From positions 672,598,484 to 672,662,483 of the forward strand of contig OZ010788.1 in assembly GCA_963932465.1 (NCBI GenBank): DNA of 64,000 nucleotides, read 5' to 3'. The DNA comes from Maratus speciosus (lineage: Eukaryota; Arthropoda; Arachnida; Araneae; Salticidae). Both the position numbers and the translations under genes were made by a program. The notes under the pieces are model-generated. The model searched no databases. It worked only from the letters and a program-made list of their open reading frames with translations, and was not told the DNA's origin. Shown here one piece after another: positions 54,410-64,000 of the stretch. The stretch's first letter is position 1, and every line of letters begins with the position of its first letter.

Positions 54410-54802
54410 CCCTCTGAGGAGACCTAATTTAACCCTTTCCAGCACAGGCAATTTTTGTTGTAAAATGGTGAAATAATTGACTGACACCGGAATTTTAAAA
54501 CGACTTTTTTAGATATTAAAAACATGTTGCCTTTACATGCTGAGTGTAAAAGCAAAATTTTACTAAAATATTCTTGGTGCCGTTCGTAAGTTTGGAATTA
54601 AAATTAGGTATCCCGACCCGGGTACACTGTGCCGGAAAGGGTTACACAACAATCGCACCAGAAACTTTTAACTAAATTTTTATCTTTAACTTTGGGGGTG
54701 AAATGTTGAAAAATTGCTTTTTCTTGTTTTAAAATAAAATTTTTTGATTATTCCGGTGGGAATTCAAAAGTACAGAGACATTAATGCTTGTCCTTCAAAG
54801 GG
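54410..54802 (+). mobile_element. TTAA MITE family A split by a family B MITE
   Basis: TTAA at 54406-54409 and 54803-54806. The left piece (54410-54428) and the right piece from 54646 are joined without a gap in copies at 40217 and 63060. The insert is 54433-54641, between TTAA (54429-54432) and TTAC (54642-54645). Confidence 0.8.
54433..54641 (-). mobile_element. TTAA MITE family B (copy 5), nested
   Basis: 209 bp, CCCTTTCCAGCACAGGC to GTGCCGGAAAGGG, with GACTGACACCGGAATTT and ATTCTTGGTGCCGT. It lies at a TTAA of family A that corresponds to CTAATTTAAACAAG in the pol copy. Confidence 0.85.
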
Positions 54803-55011
54803 TTAAAAAGGGAATCTCTGGTTTTGATTCTTGATTGATCTCCGGTTTTAATCTTTCATTGTTTTATCCCTTTTTGGGACAGTTTTAATTATCTTTGCTA
54901 AATTTTTTCTGTCTTCCGGAGAAGTCTTGTTAACTTGCTAGTAAAGCTCCGCACGCTTACTTTCGGATTGGTCTATCACGCAGCCACTTCACATAAATTG
55001 ATCCTTTCCTG

Positions 55012-55022
55012 CCCCCCCCCCC
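55012..55022 (+). repeat. C11 run
   Basis: Homopolymer tract followed by TTCCC. Between 54807 and 56113 I see no supportable gene; a weak open frame at 55607-55801 has no recognisable content. Confidence 0.8.
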
Positions 55023-56113
55023 TTCCCAATTCATCTCGTCTTCGGTATCGACGGGAACGGGAACGGTCTTTCTCAAGAACAGTTTGTCTGTAGCCGACAC
55101 CGACATTCGTCTGATTGCGTTCCTTTAGCGATGCTGGTGACTTTTTTCACTCTCAGAATAATTAATTCTATCCTTAACTTTCAATTATTCTTCTATACTG
55201 TAGACCATGATCTGTAGCGAAAACATTTCATTATAATATTGCGGTTTTTTTTAAAAGGACCAATGATTGGTAATCCAGGTTCGTAGATTCTTGAATATAA
55301 AGATTTGAACGAAAAGAATAACTCAGCCAATTTGAAGACAGGATGGTTTTATTAGCTGTAGACATGAATAATGTGAGTGCCAGACAGGGACCCTTTCAGT
55401 GAGTTGTTAACAGTACGGTGTACAGAGAAGGAATGAATAATTTTTTAGATATCGTTGCCAATGTGTCGAGCCAAAATCTTGGTACCCTGGACCATTATAA
55501 CCCCAAAGATATATCACTTAATGCAACTTTGAATTAAAAAACAGCCAAAAGGACCGTTGATTGGCGTTTTAATATTTTAACGTACAAATACGAATGCCAA
55601 AGCTAAATGATGGGAAATATGCATTTAGAATCCGCAATGCAGATGCCGGGCGCCGATTTTAATATAAACAGAGTATATATTTGCGGCCGAAAAGACATTT
55701 GTATTGACTATATAAAACTGAAAATTAACACTGAGTGTATAAATAATTGCTACAATTGGAACATATCGTCAAAAAATGTATTTTTTATATCTATTCGTTA
55801 ACCGAAGGAAAATATGCTCGAACAGTTAATGATTTTAGAATGAGAAAAGATTTGTTTTTTGATTTATTTTATTAACGGCTTTGGGTGAACTTGGGAAACT
55901 TAAGTAACTGAAAAATAAAGCGCATGAAAAGAAGAAATAGATATATTCTTTTTAGAAAGGAGAGGGAGTTTTGATTCAGTTTATAGTTATGAAAGGAGAA
56001 ATAAAATTTTAAAATGGGGAATTTAATTTTACAAAGGCGATAAATAATGATATGTGATGATATATTATTTTCAACATCATATCTTCTATCCTTTGTTTTT
56101 ACAGTTATTTGTA

Positions 56114-57143
56114 CAGTAGAGCGCCGATTATCGGAATTCCAATTAACCGAGCTTCCAATTATCCGAACAGCCTAATTCTCTAAAAAAAAAAAAAAAAAAA
56201 AAAAAAAATAAGTGTTACTTTCAATTATCCAAATACCCCGTTTCTCTCATTTTTCTCCCCTTCAGATTTAGCATGCGAAATCGAATCCCCAATTAGTGGG
56301 GAGCGCAAAGGAGAATAAAGGGGGCCGTTCGAGCCGCATTTGCACAAAATGATCGAATAAAACCATGCCTCCAGTCGTCTTTTATAAAAGAAAATTCTAA
56401 AACAGAAACCGGAAAAAGCATCACGACTATCACATATAATTTAACTTCTGTAAACGGAACTGTTGCTTCAGTATTTTAGTTTCCAAATCAAGATGTAATC
56501 CAGTCGTTATTGACGGATCATAAATTATGTAAATAAACCCCCTAATTCTTGCTTCCGTCAGTATCACGGGCTGAGGTGTCGTTCGTTATTTCTCGTGCCT
56601 GACCTATTTCCGTGCTGGAGATATATTGTTGGAAAAAAACTTTTGAAACCAGAAAAATTTAACGGGCATTTCCGTGTGAAGTCTTTGAATATTACCGTAT
56701 GAGTTTGGCTTTTGGCGCCGATTGTAATGTTGGTATTTTTATTGCATGTTTCAAAATATATAACACTGAAAAAAATTATTAATAATCAAAATTTAATGTA
56801 TATGTATTATTTCAAATATTATTTGTAAACATTTGTGTGATGATGATAAATAAAGATCTAAGATATGAAAAATAAAGGTCTTATTCGCATTAATGTTTAT
56901 GGTGTAAAAGAAACATTAAGACACAGAATTATCGCATGATGGCTTTTCTACAAATGTGAATTTGTTCATAACATCTTTTTTTTCGCCTTAAAAAAAACTA
57001 ATTGCATATTTTATTGAGACAACTTATAATTATTCAATTTCTGTAATAAAAGAAATAGGTACTTTTTTGATGCTTTTTTCAAATATTAAGCGACCGTGAA
57101 GAGGATAAAGACAGTCATAAAGAAAATTGTGTAAATTTAAATA
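56114..57143 (+). mobile_element. Tigger-like element, first left end, containing family R
   Basis: CAGTAGAGCGCCGATTATCGG after TA, with CCAATTATCCGAACAG repeats and an A24 tract (56187-56210), starts a Tigger-type element. Its own right end is not visible; family R copy 2 (56536-57105) and then a second left end follow. Confidence 0.65.
56536..57105 (+). mobile_element. Element family R (copy 2)
   Basis: Collinear with 50587-51204; the TTAA at the ends has decayed. Confidence 0.55.
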
Positions 57144-57330
57144 CAATAGGGCGCTGATTATCGGAACACCAATTAATCGAACTTCCAATTATCCGAACAG
57201 TATATTTCTCTTAATTAAAAAAAAAAAAAATCAAACTTCCAATTATCCAGACACCCTGTTTCTCTCGTTTTTTCCTCTTCAGATTTAACATGCGAAATCG
57301 AATCCTCCATTAGTATATCGTTGGGAGCAA

Positions 57331-57557
57331 TAACAATGAAAAAGAATTTGAAGAAAATGAAAACGAATGCTCTGAAAATGGCCCGGGTCCACCCCATAAA
57401 GATGCCGTTAAACGTTTGGAAACAGATATGAAACGGCTCGAATGGCAGAAAAATGCTGATCTATTCAACTAACGTATTTAAGAAGAATTCGAGATATGGT
57501 CAGCATTGAAAAAATGTCTTCTTTGAAACAAGCAACACTCGAAAATTTTTTTGCTTA
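57331..57557 (+). pseudogene. Tigger transposase C-terminal tail
   Basis: The plus frame has NEKEFEENENECSENGPG, HKDAVKRLETDMKRLEWQKN and, after a stop and shift, SSLKQATLENFF. An acidic stretch, an A..RLE helix with EWQ, and a final KQxTLxxFF are marks of Tigger transposase C-termini. The catalytic domain is missing. Confidence 0.65.
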
Positions 57558-57658
57558 AATTATAATCTCTGGAGTTCAGAAGATGATAGAAAAAAAGAAA
57601 AGTTTAAATAATAAAAAAGTAATCAAAAAGGTTAAAAACACAAAAAAGCAATTTTTAA

Positions 57659-58173
57659 CCCTTTAGCGCGCAGCTTTGCATGTATGCAAACAACAGTGTT
57701 TTAAATTTAATAGATTTTTTTATTCGTATATACCTAAATCACACCAGAAAATTAAAATAGCAATATTTGCTTTCATTAATAACATACATTCGGTATTCAA
57801 ATAAAGCGAAGTGAACCATTGAAACTTTATGATGTATAATCAGATTCTCTGGACTACGTATTTTCTAGAACGTTTTCTATTATGGGAATAAAATCGTTAA
57901 AGGTTAAGTTTTATAAAATAAATAATTATATAAAATAAGTTATTTGGAGACGTAATATTAAAGTATTTACTCATTTGCAATATCTTAGCGTAAAACTGCC
58001 ACACGACAGTAGTTTTTACTTATATTGCAGATGTGCAACAGAAGAAAAGATTAATGTATTATATGAAAAATGTATCTCTGATTTTTTCATTATTTTTTCC
58101 TGTATAATAAACCTTTCAGAGAATCATATATGATTTTTTTCGAAACAAAATAAAAAAATCGCGCATTTCAGGG
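57659..58173 (+). mobile_element. TTAA element family G, 515 bp (uninterrupted)
   Basis: TTAA at 57655-57658 and 58174-58177, CCCTTTAGCGCGCAGC to GCGCATTTCAGGG. Reference copy for 23518-26975. Confidence 0.85.
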
Positions 58174-58397
58174 TTAAACACGCCAGCACTAACTGCTGCT
58201 GGCAGTCCTAAACCTGGATAAAGTGTGAAAGTTTTAGTATAGTCAAGAAACATTCCTCCAATTGTCTGTCCATTTAACCAAACTTTTGCTTATCCGAACT
58301 AGGGTCGTCCTGACATGTTTGGATAATACTGTACTGTAATGCTTTACTCTAGCACATTTTAGTACTACTGCTGGAATTTTCCTACTTGGTTCATTAA

Positions 58398-58618
58398 CCC
58401 GGGAGAACTCGATGCATGAGATTTTCTTTCACAGTCGTACTTTTTTAAAACTCTTATTTAAATCATTTTTCATTTTAATTAAAATTTCAAAATGTTTTTT
58501 CAGTTATTTTACCTATTTTGTGAATAAAAGTACTAAGCCAACCAAAAAAAGTTGATATAATATGAATGTAAAGTAAAGGAAAAGCAATAGGGCATTCTCA
58601 CTAGCGAGTTCTCCCGGG
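58398..58618. mobile_element. TTAA MITE family P, 221 bp
   Basis: TTAA at 58394-58397 and 58619-58622, with perfect CCCGGGAGAACTCG / CGAGTTCTCCCGGG termini. Confidence 0.85.
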
Positions 58619-58975
58619 TTAATATGTGCTATATGTCTTACTCATCACCAGGACATGGAGTTGCTTCGCAACTAGGAAGCCCCTGAAATGTCTATCTTGT
58701 TCCTGTTCTCAGTAAACTTTTTCGGTATATGGAACTGAACTTTGATTACTATAATGCATTAGCTACGCAGCAACAATTATAATTCCATTGAGTATATAAA
58801 ATATTAAATGCTAACCAGAAACTTCTACTCGGTGCCCTCAGCTGACACCTACCTATGAATACTGGGCCTAGGCTCGGATACAAGAATGGTGTCTGTCGGG
58901 GCGGATTTTTTAAGGGGTCTCAGGACTCTTAAAGCCCAGGGCTCCCAAATGGTCCGCCAACTGAATACCAATATT

Positions 58976-60638
58976 AGAGGAAAAGGTCCAAATACCAGCT
59001 ACCACTTTTGTTTTCAATCTAGATCATACAATTTTCAAAATTAATAAAATAAAAAGTGACAGCAGGGTACCTTGACACGTCTTACACCTGTTTAGAGAAA
59101 AAAAAATCAGTTTAAAAGGCGTTTCCTGTTTATAAGAAGCAAAATTCCGAAAGTCTTCAAATTTTGAGTTTTTAAAATGGGGTCTGAATACCGGCTATCT
59201 AAGTTTTTTTCCAAAAGATCACACAAATACAGATAATGACAGTTATTAAGCAATAAAAATATTATTTTAATAAATTGTATTGATTAATAACATTTCTTAA
59301 GCACAGAAAAAATACGCAATTTTTAATAAGTAAGTATTTTTGTCAAATTTCTAAAATTCTTTACGACTATCTCTCACAGTCTTCTTCCTATTATGTTTTT
59401 AATTTTGTTTTTTAACGTGTAAAACAAAACAAAAGCTTATTGATTGAAATGAGAATTATTTTATCTAAAAAAATACACTCTGCGTCGGTATAGTCCCTAT
59501 CCACCTATATATCGCATTCTTAACATTGAACCCAGAATCCCTTCCCCCATTCTTGTTCACAGAGAAAGCACCCATGCAGTAGACACAAATTTATCATCTT
59601 CCTCTGTTGGATTTTTTCCTTTTTCACTTTTTTATCCCTCTCGCTGCGTAATTGTTTTATCAAAATAGCTTCAAAAATTGCGTATTTAACTCCTTCGTGA
59701 GGAGCGTCTTTTAAAGATTTTTACTCTTTTGTCACCGGTTTTTCAAAACAAAAGTTTTTGTCTAATTTAACCAGGAAACTGCTCCGATTAAATAAGGCAT
59801 AATTTACAATAAAAAATAACTGGTGGAAATAATCAAGGAGGGTTAATTAGACGGAAAAAAATGCATCTTCGAGGAAACCTTGGTTGCGCAAATTTTGCTA
59901 CTTTTACGATGCCCAAGGAAATCTCAGGTTGTGCAGCTAGAGGGTTAAAATCAAATTTTTGCCTCTTTCGCCTGGTTTACTCCGTCATTTTTTTTCTTTC
60001 TCTTCACATTTATTACAGGCAATTTTGTAGTGTCCAACAGCTCTTTTTTGGAAGTGATCCAGTAACCAATGTCGGTCCTGAAGAATTACGGCCATGGTTG
60101 CTTTTTTCATATTATGAAATGGGACGGGGACTATTTCTGATCCATTTAAATTAATTTATTAATTATGGAAATATTTAAATTAATTTATTTTCCTCCCCTT
60201 CAAGCAGAACAACCGAGAGAGGGTCCAAATACCGGCTAGCCGGTATTTAGACCACTGTAGGTAGCCGGTATTCGGACCACTGCTATGTTTAAGTTAATAC
60301 CGGTATTACTCATTCATATAATAAAATATCAATACTGTGCGCTTGGCAATTGAGAGCTAAATATGTCTAGAAAATAACTTAATGAACAATTCAAGCCAAT
60401 ATACGATCAGTACATTTTAAAAAAATGAGAAACACATATCTGAAAAACTTTTGATGTACTAGATTACCTAGATTCAACACTTTTGCATTTACTATTTGTA
60501 AATGACACAGACTTCAGCACCATACTTTTCGTAACTTTTATCTCTCAATTAAAGCTACAAACTCTGACTATCACTGGTAGGCTGCGCTGCGCTCAGTTCT
60601 CAGAACACCTAGTAGCCGGTATTTGGACCTTTTCCTCT
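58976..60638. mobile_element. Innermost layer(s), GGTCCAAATACCGGCTA family
   Basis: AGAGGAAAAGGTCCAAATACC is inverted as GGTATTTGGACCTTTTCCTCT. Four more termini of the type GGTCCAAATACCGGCTA occur inside, at about 59180, 60222, 60240 and 60262, so several copies have piled up. The two at 60222-60253 face each other as a palindrome. Confidence 0.65.
59636..59944 (+). mobile_element. TTAA MITE composite D with C inside (copy 3)
   Basis: TTAT at 59632-59635 and TTAA at 59945-59948 outside; the inner element (59690-59842) lies between TTAA at 59686-59689 and 59843-59846. Confidence 0.8.
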
Positions 60639-61653
60639 ATTTTAGAAAAAAATTCTTTTTAGATTTTTCTTACAAACCGCCCCGGAACCACCTTTGAAAG
60701 TTAATACTAGCGCAAACCTACCATAAAATTTTCTGTTAAAATTTATTGGTATTCAGTTGGCGGACCATTTGGGAGCCCTGAAAGCCTCAAAATTTTCGAA
60801 ATTTTATTATTATCTTTTAGATGTTAAACTTCTATGTTTTCTGAACGTTTTGATGTAATTATTTCCTTGAAATTCGCATTAGAACAGAAGTTATGGCTTT
60901 TTGAATGATAACCAATCATTGCTGAAGCGGCGTTTCCGAAACTTTGAAGTCATTTTACTGCAAATGACGTTTTTGGGCATAATGCGCAGGATATCTCAAA
61001 AACTTCTGAATTTTTTTTTTTCATGAAATTTTCAAAACACGCGTTTCATGTTAGTCTGTATAAGCTGAACCTAAAATTACATTTTATTGTTCAAAAAAAT
61101 ATAATTTTTAAGTAATTGTACTGTTGAAATTTTCAAAATTTTGTATTAGCTAGATAGAATTTTGTATTAAAAATATAAAAATGATTCAAATACAAACTTG
61201 TTTAGGTTCAGAGTAATTATTGTAATTTGATGTATAATTAGGTACAAAAAAATTCATTCTAGTTCAAAAATTTATTTTGTTGTCCTGCGCGTAAACTATT
61301 ATAGCAATTTTCTGCTCGAAAAATGTCTGACAATTTGGAGCGGCCTGTAAATACTAATTCTGCATCATGCAATTTTTTAAACGCATGAAATGAAAGAACA
61401 CACTTATATCTTTCATCCCAATAAAAATTGTGTTTTAAGATCATATACAATTTAAAATATTATATGTTGAAAACGGTAATTTATTTTCCTTTTTACCAAT
61501 TTTGAGAGTCCTGAGACCCTATAACCGTTTGTGCGGCTCACTGAATTTAGACACCATTATTTTCCAAACCATTATTTTTCTTTGACATATTCAATCTCTG
61601 AAGAGTAAATCGGAAAAACGCGGGACATCTGGCAACACTAGCGCTCAGCCCTA

Positions 61654-61860
61654 CACTGTAAAAAAAAAAAAACGGACTAAAATACGGAACTTGTACTGGC
61701 AATCGAGACGCCAGTACTATTTCCGTATTTTAACGGAAAATTTCCCCCGTAAATTACAGAAAAATTTCCGTTTTTCTGGAACTTACTTGAAAATTTTCCT
61801 TTAAAATACGGAAATAGTACTGCCGTCTCGATTACCAGTACAATTTCAATATTTTAGTCC

Positions 61861-61908
<48 letters not shown>

Positions 61909-61911
61909 GTG
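61654..61911. mobile_element. Small CACTG element with T-run, 258 bp
   Basis: CACTGTAAAAAAAA and ATACGGAACTTGTACTGGC at the left are inverted at the right, where a run of about 43 T precedes AACAGTG. TA lies outside both ends. Confidence 0.8.
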
Positions 61912-61959
61912 TAGTGTTCAGGGGGCGGTGAGCTAAATAACAATTGCACCAGAATAGTT

Positions 61960-62225
61960 CATACAAGAGTGCATCTCCGAATCTATTTATAAATGTGCAT
62001 GCTAGCTACAGCGCCCGATACACGTCATAATTAACCGATATGATGGGAACATAGGAAATGCATATTGAATACAAATGAGAAATGTAAAATGAAATGGCAG
62101 AATCCAAATTTAATGAACACAGTTTGTTTGAGGTTAATGACAAATTACACCACTATGAAACGTCAAGAGCTAAACACTTGACGAGACAAAACCTAATTGC
62201 AGAAATATAATACTCCTTATGCATA
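61960..62225 (+). repeat. Repeat N relative (copy 4)
   Basis: Matches 52820-53095 and, more weakly, 28622-28897. Confidence 0.5.
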
Positions 62226-62235
62226 TACATATATA

Positions 62236-62741
62236 CAGTAGAACCTCGATTATCCGAAGTAATTGAAATTTTCGGATACTCGAGAATGCTTCAATTTTAA
62301 GATAAAGAAGAAATATATGCAATATTCCTTAACAATATGGTAACAACGGATTAATAAAAATAAAGCAATAGCAAAATAGAAACAGGAATAAATTACCTCA
62401 ATTTTAATTTTGAAATTAAGTACCTTTTACATATATCACAAAGGTTTGAAAAAAATGTTTTATTTGTCGCAGTTTCTATTACCTTTGGTTTGAAGCTCTA
62501 TCACGGAGTTTTTAAATATTATTAGTTCACCAGTATCACAGTCTTTCTATTGCTTCAGTCATGCCAAACCTTTTGCAAAACATTCAAAAGCTTTAGAATT
62601 GCTAATTTGGTCGTATTTGTTTCCAGTCCGCAGCTTACGGGAGCTCAAGTTAAATTCAAGGAAACTCTAAGAAAGGGGATCGAAAATATTTCTATGTGCA
62701 AGTAGTTCGGAAAGGGCCGATTGCACACAAAGAATATAATG

Positions 62742-62783
<42 letters not shown>

Positions 62784-62883
62784 TTCAACATGGATTTTGC
62801 ATACAAGGAATGTGATAATAAAAAAGAAAAGGTTTAAAAGTGGATTTCGGTTAAAAGAGTTTCGGATAAAAGAAGTTCTACTG
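62236..62883. mobile_element. Tigger-like MITE, 648 bp
   Basis: CAGTAGAACCTCGATTATCCG faces CGGATAAAAGAAGTTCTACTG, with TA at 62234-62235 and 62884-62885. A run of about 37 A lies at 62743-62780. No coding content. Confidence 0.85.
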
Positions 62884-63059
62884 TAAATAAATTTCCAGGG
62901 TAGCTACAGAGACAGATTAGTATTTCTGAATATTTTTCTACCGCTAATTTGAAACAATAATCTTTGTGGTAAATTTTTAATGCAGATATTTTATAAAGAT
63001 TACTGTTTAGAAATAGCAGTTTTGAACTGCTAAATAGGAAAAATAGTTACATGTGTTAA

Positions 63060-63268
63060 CCCCTTGAGGGGCGTTGAGATATATTATATTCCACCTACTT
63101 TAAATCAAGATTCGGACCAGAAATTTTTAATGAAATTTTACTTTTAAAACTTTGATTCATAAAAGTTGAAAATTTCTTTGTCTTATAATGATTTTTTTTT
63201 TTTTTTTTTGTGAAAATTCCATTGCGAGTTTGACATTTCAGAAACACAATTACTTGCCACTGAAAGGG
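63060..63268 (+). mobile_element. TTAA MITE family A (copy 4)
   Basis: 209 bp between TTAA at 63056-63059 and 63269-63272, CCCCTTGAGGGGCGTTGAG to GCCACTGAAAGGG. CCCCTTATTTCGC follows the right TTAA and may be the start of another element. 63290-63880 shows nothing else. Confidence 0.85.
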
Positions 63269-63883
63269 TTAACCCCTTATTTCGCTATCACTAGGAATAA
63301 CTAATACAAAAAAGGCTGAAAAATAAATAAAATGTACTGAAGGCAGTTCCTAATTTCCTGATCAACAACTCGAAACTTTCAGGCACATTCTCTGATTCCT
63401 TTTCAAATGTAAAGGCATAAAATTGACTGACTTTACTATTGAAGCGATTTCAAATCAAATAGTATTTTCAATTTTTTGATAAGTAAAAATATTTACCGAG
63501 TTATACGCGATTTCTGTTGCGTGACGAAAAGATTTTCCTCTTTCTCGCAATACCGCGTTGGAACCCCCAATTTGACAGCATTTTGTGAAATATCTTCCGC
63601 TTTTACCGAAAAATAGAAAACGCCGTTCGATTACGTAGTTTCTGAATAAGAACACCAGCTAATTTCATGCCTTTCTGAACAAAAATGAATGTAGTATTCG
63701 AAACTATGTCTTTTGGATTTGAGAATAATATTGTGCTAGTTTGAACTAACTTTTAATGCTGTAGTAGCTCCAACAATAGGGTGGTAGTAGGATCGTTCCA
63801 AAGTTTGGAACGACATTTCGCCATTTTATGGCTGTAGTTAATGCAGCACCAAAAGTTGGTTAAAACCAGACAAAAAATTTTAA

Positions 63884-64000
63884 CATTTCAAAACAGAAAT
63901 TTTTGCCTAATTGAATCGGGGAAAATGCTCGAATTAAATAAGGCAAAATTTGCAATAAAAATTTACTGGTGAGAATAATCGCGGATTTTGTGCTCCCACG
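63884..64000 (+). mobile_element. Family C MITE, runs off the edge
   Basis: AACAGAAATTTTTGCCTAATT, ATCGGGGAAAATGCTCG and AATAAGGCAAAATTTGC match the body of 19787-19973. The ends are not in the window. Confidence 0.65.

Larger units (their letters stand above)
57144..58336 (+). mobile_element. Tigger-like element, second copy, hosting family G
   Basis: The left end CAATAGGGCGCTGATTATCGG matches 56114. The right end, near 58274-58336, has TTAACCAAAC, TTATCCGAACTAGGG and GTACTG before TA. It encloses a transposase tail (57331-57557) and a family G element (57659-58173). Confidence 0.65.
58938..60779. mobile_element. Second layer of the cluster
   Basis: AGGGCTCCCAAATGGTCCGC is inverted as GCGGACCATTTGGGAGCCCT. 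The similarity extends to CAACTGAATACCAAT / ATTGGTATTCAGTTG. Confidence 0.75.
58914..61517. mobile_element. Outer layer of a nested inverted-repeat cluster
   Basis: GGGGTCTCAGGACTCT after TTAA is inverted as AGAGTCCTGAGACCC before ATAA. It encloses two further layers and a family D composite. Confidence 0.6.

Overview
The window is 64 kb of AT-rich eukaryotic DNA with no intact protein-coding gene, rRNA or functional tRNA. It looks like an animal, most likely arthropod, genome. A BEL/Pao LTR retrotransposon, Tc1/mariner and DUF4817-type mariner elements, pogo/Tigger elements, a tRNA-headed SINE and a PIN/CXC-type repeat gene occur together. I lean to an arachnid (spider-like) genome, but this rests on repeat style only and is inference.

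Nearly every kilobase is transposon-derived. The largest group is short non-autonomous elements bounded on both sides by TTAA, with termini starting CCC, CAC or GGG, in at least ten sequence families of about 190-730 bp. Several are inserted in each other, and comparison with uninterrupted copies in the window shows the TTAA duplicated at insertion. That is the target signature of piggyBac-type transposition. Other groups are pogo/Tigger derivatives with TA duplications, CACTG...CAGTG elements with 2-bp duplications, a hAT-like MITE with an 8-bp duplication, fold-back elements, and minisatellite-bearing elements, one of them Helitron-like.

Layout. 0-8.9 kb: a block present in four diverged copies, pogo-derived and TTAA elements, and strand-switching simple sequence. 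8.9-13.3 kb: a Helitron-like element built of about 145-bp repeats, split by another repeat-bearing element. 13.5-20.9 kb: dense nesting, up to four levels, with a SINE. 21-27 kb: CACTG elements nested in a TTAA element. 27-33.5 kb: fragments, a Tigger-like derivative with a transposase tail, and duplicated repeats. 33.7-36.1 kb: a decayed Tc1-like element carrying a tRNA-SINE cluster. 36.6-37.1 kb: a long palindrome. 37.3-48.4 kb: a 158-codon open frame of unknown identity split by a 10-kb BEL/Pao element and a 565-bp mariner MITE. The BEL/Pao pol is itself split by a 201-bp TTAA MITE and a 3.6-kb element with about 0.8-kb inverted arms that carries part of a spliced PIN/CXC-type gene. 48.9-64 kb: more TTAA, hAT, Tigger and CACTG elements, and a Russian-doll inverted-repeat cluster at 58.9-61.5 kb.

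Nothing here works as a pathway. The main value is the stratigraphy: who inserted into whom, and the one open frame that predates the insertions.
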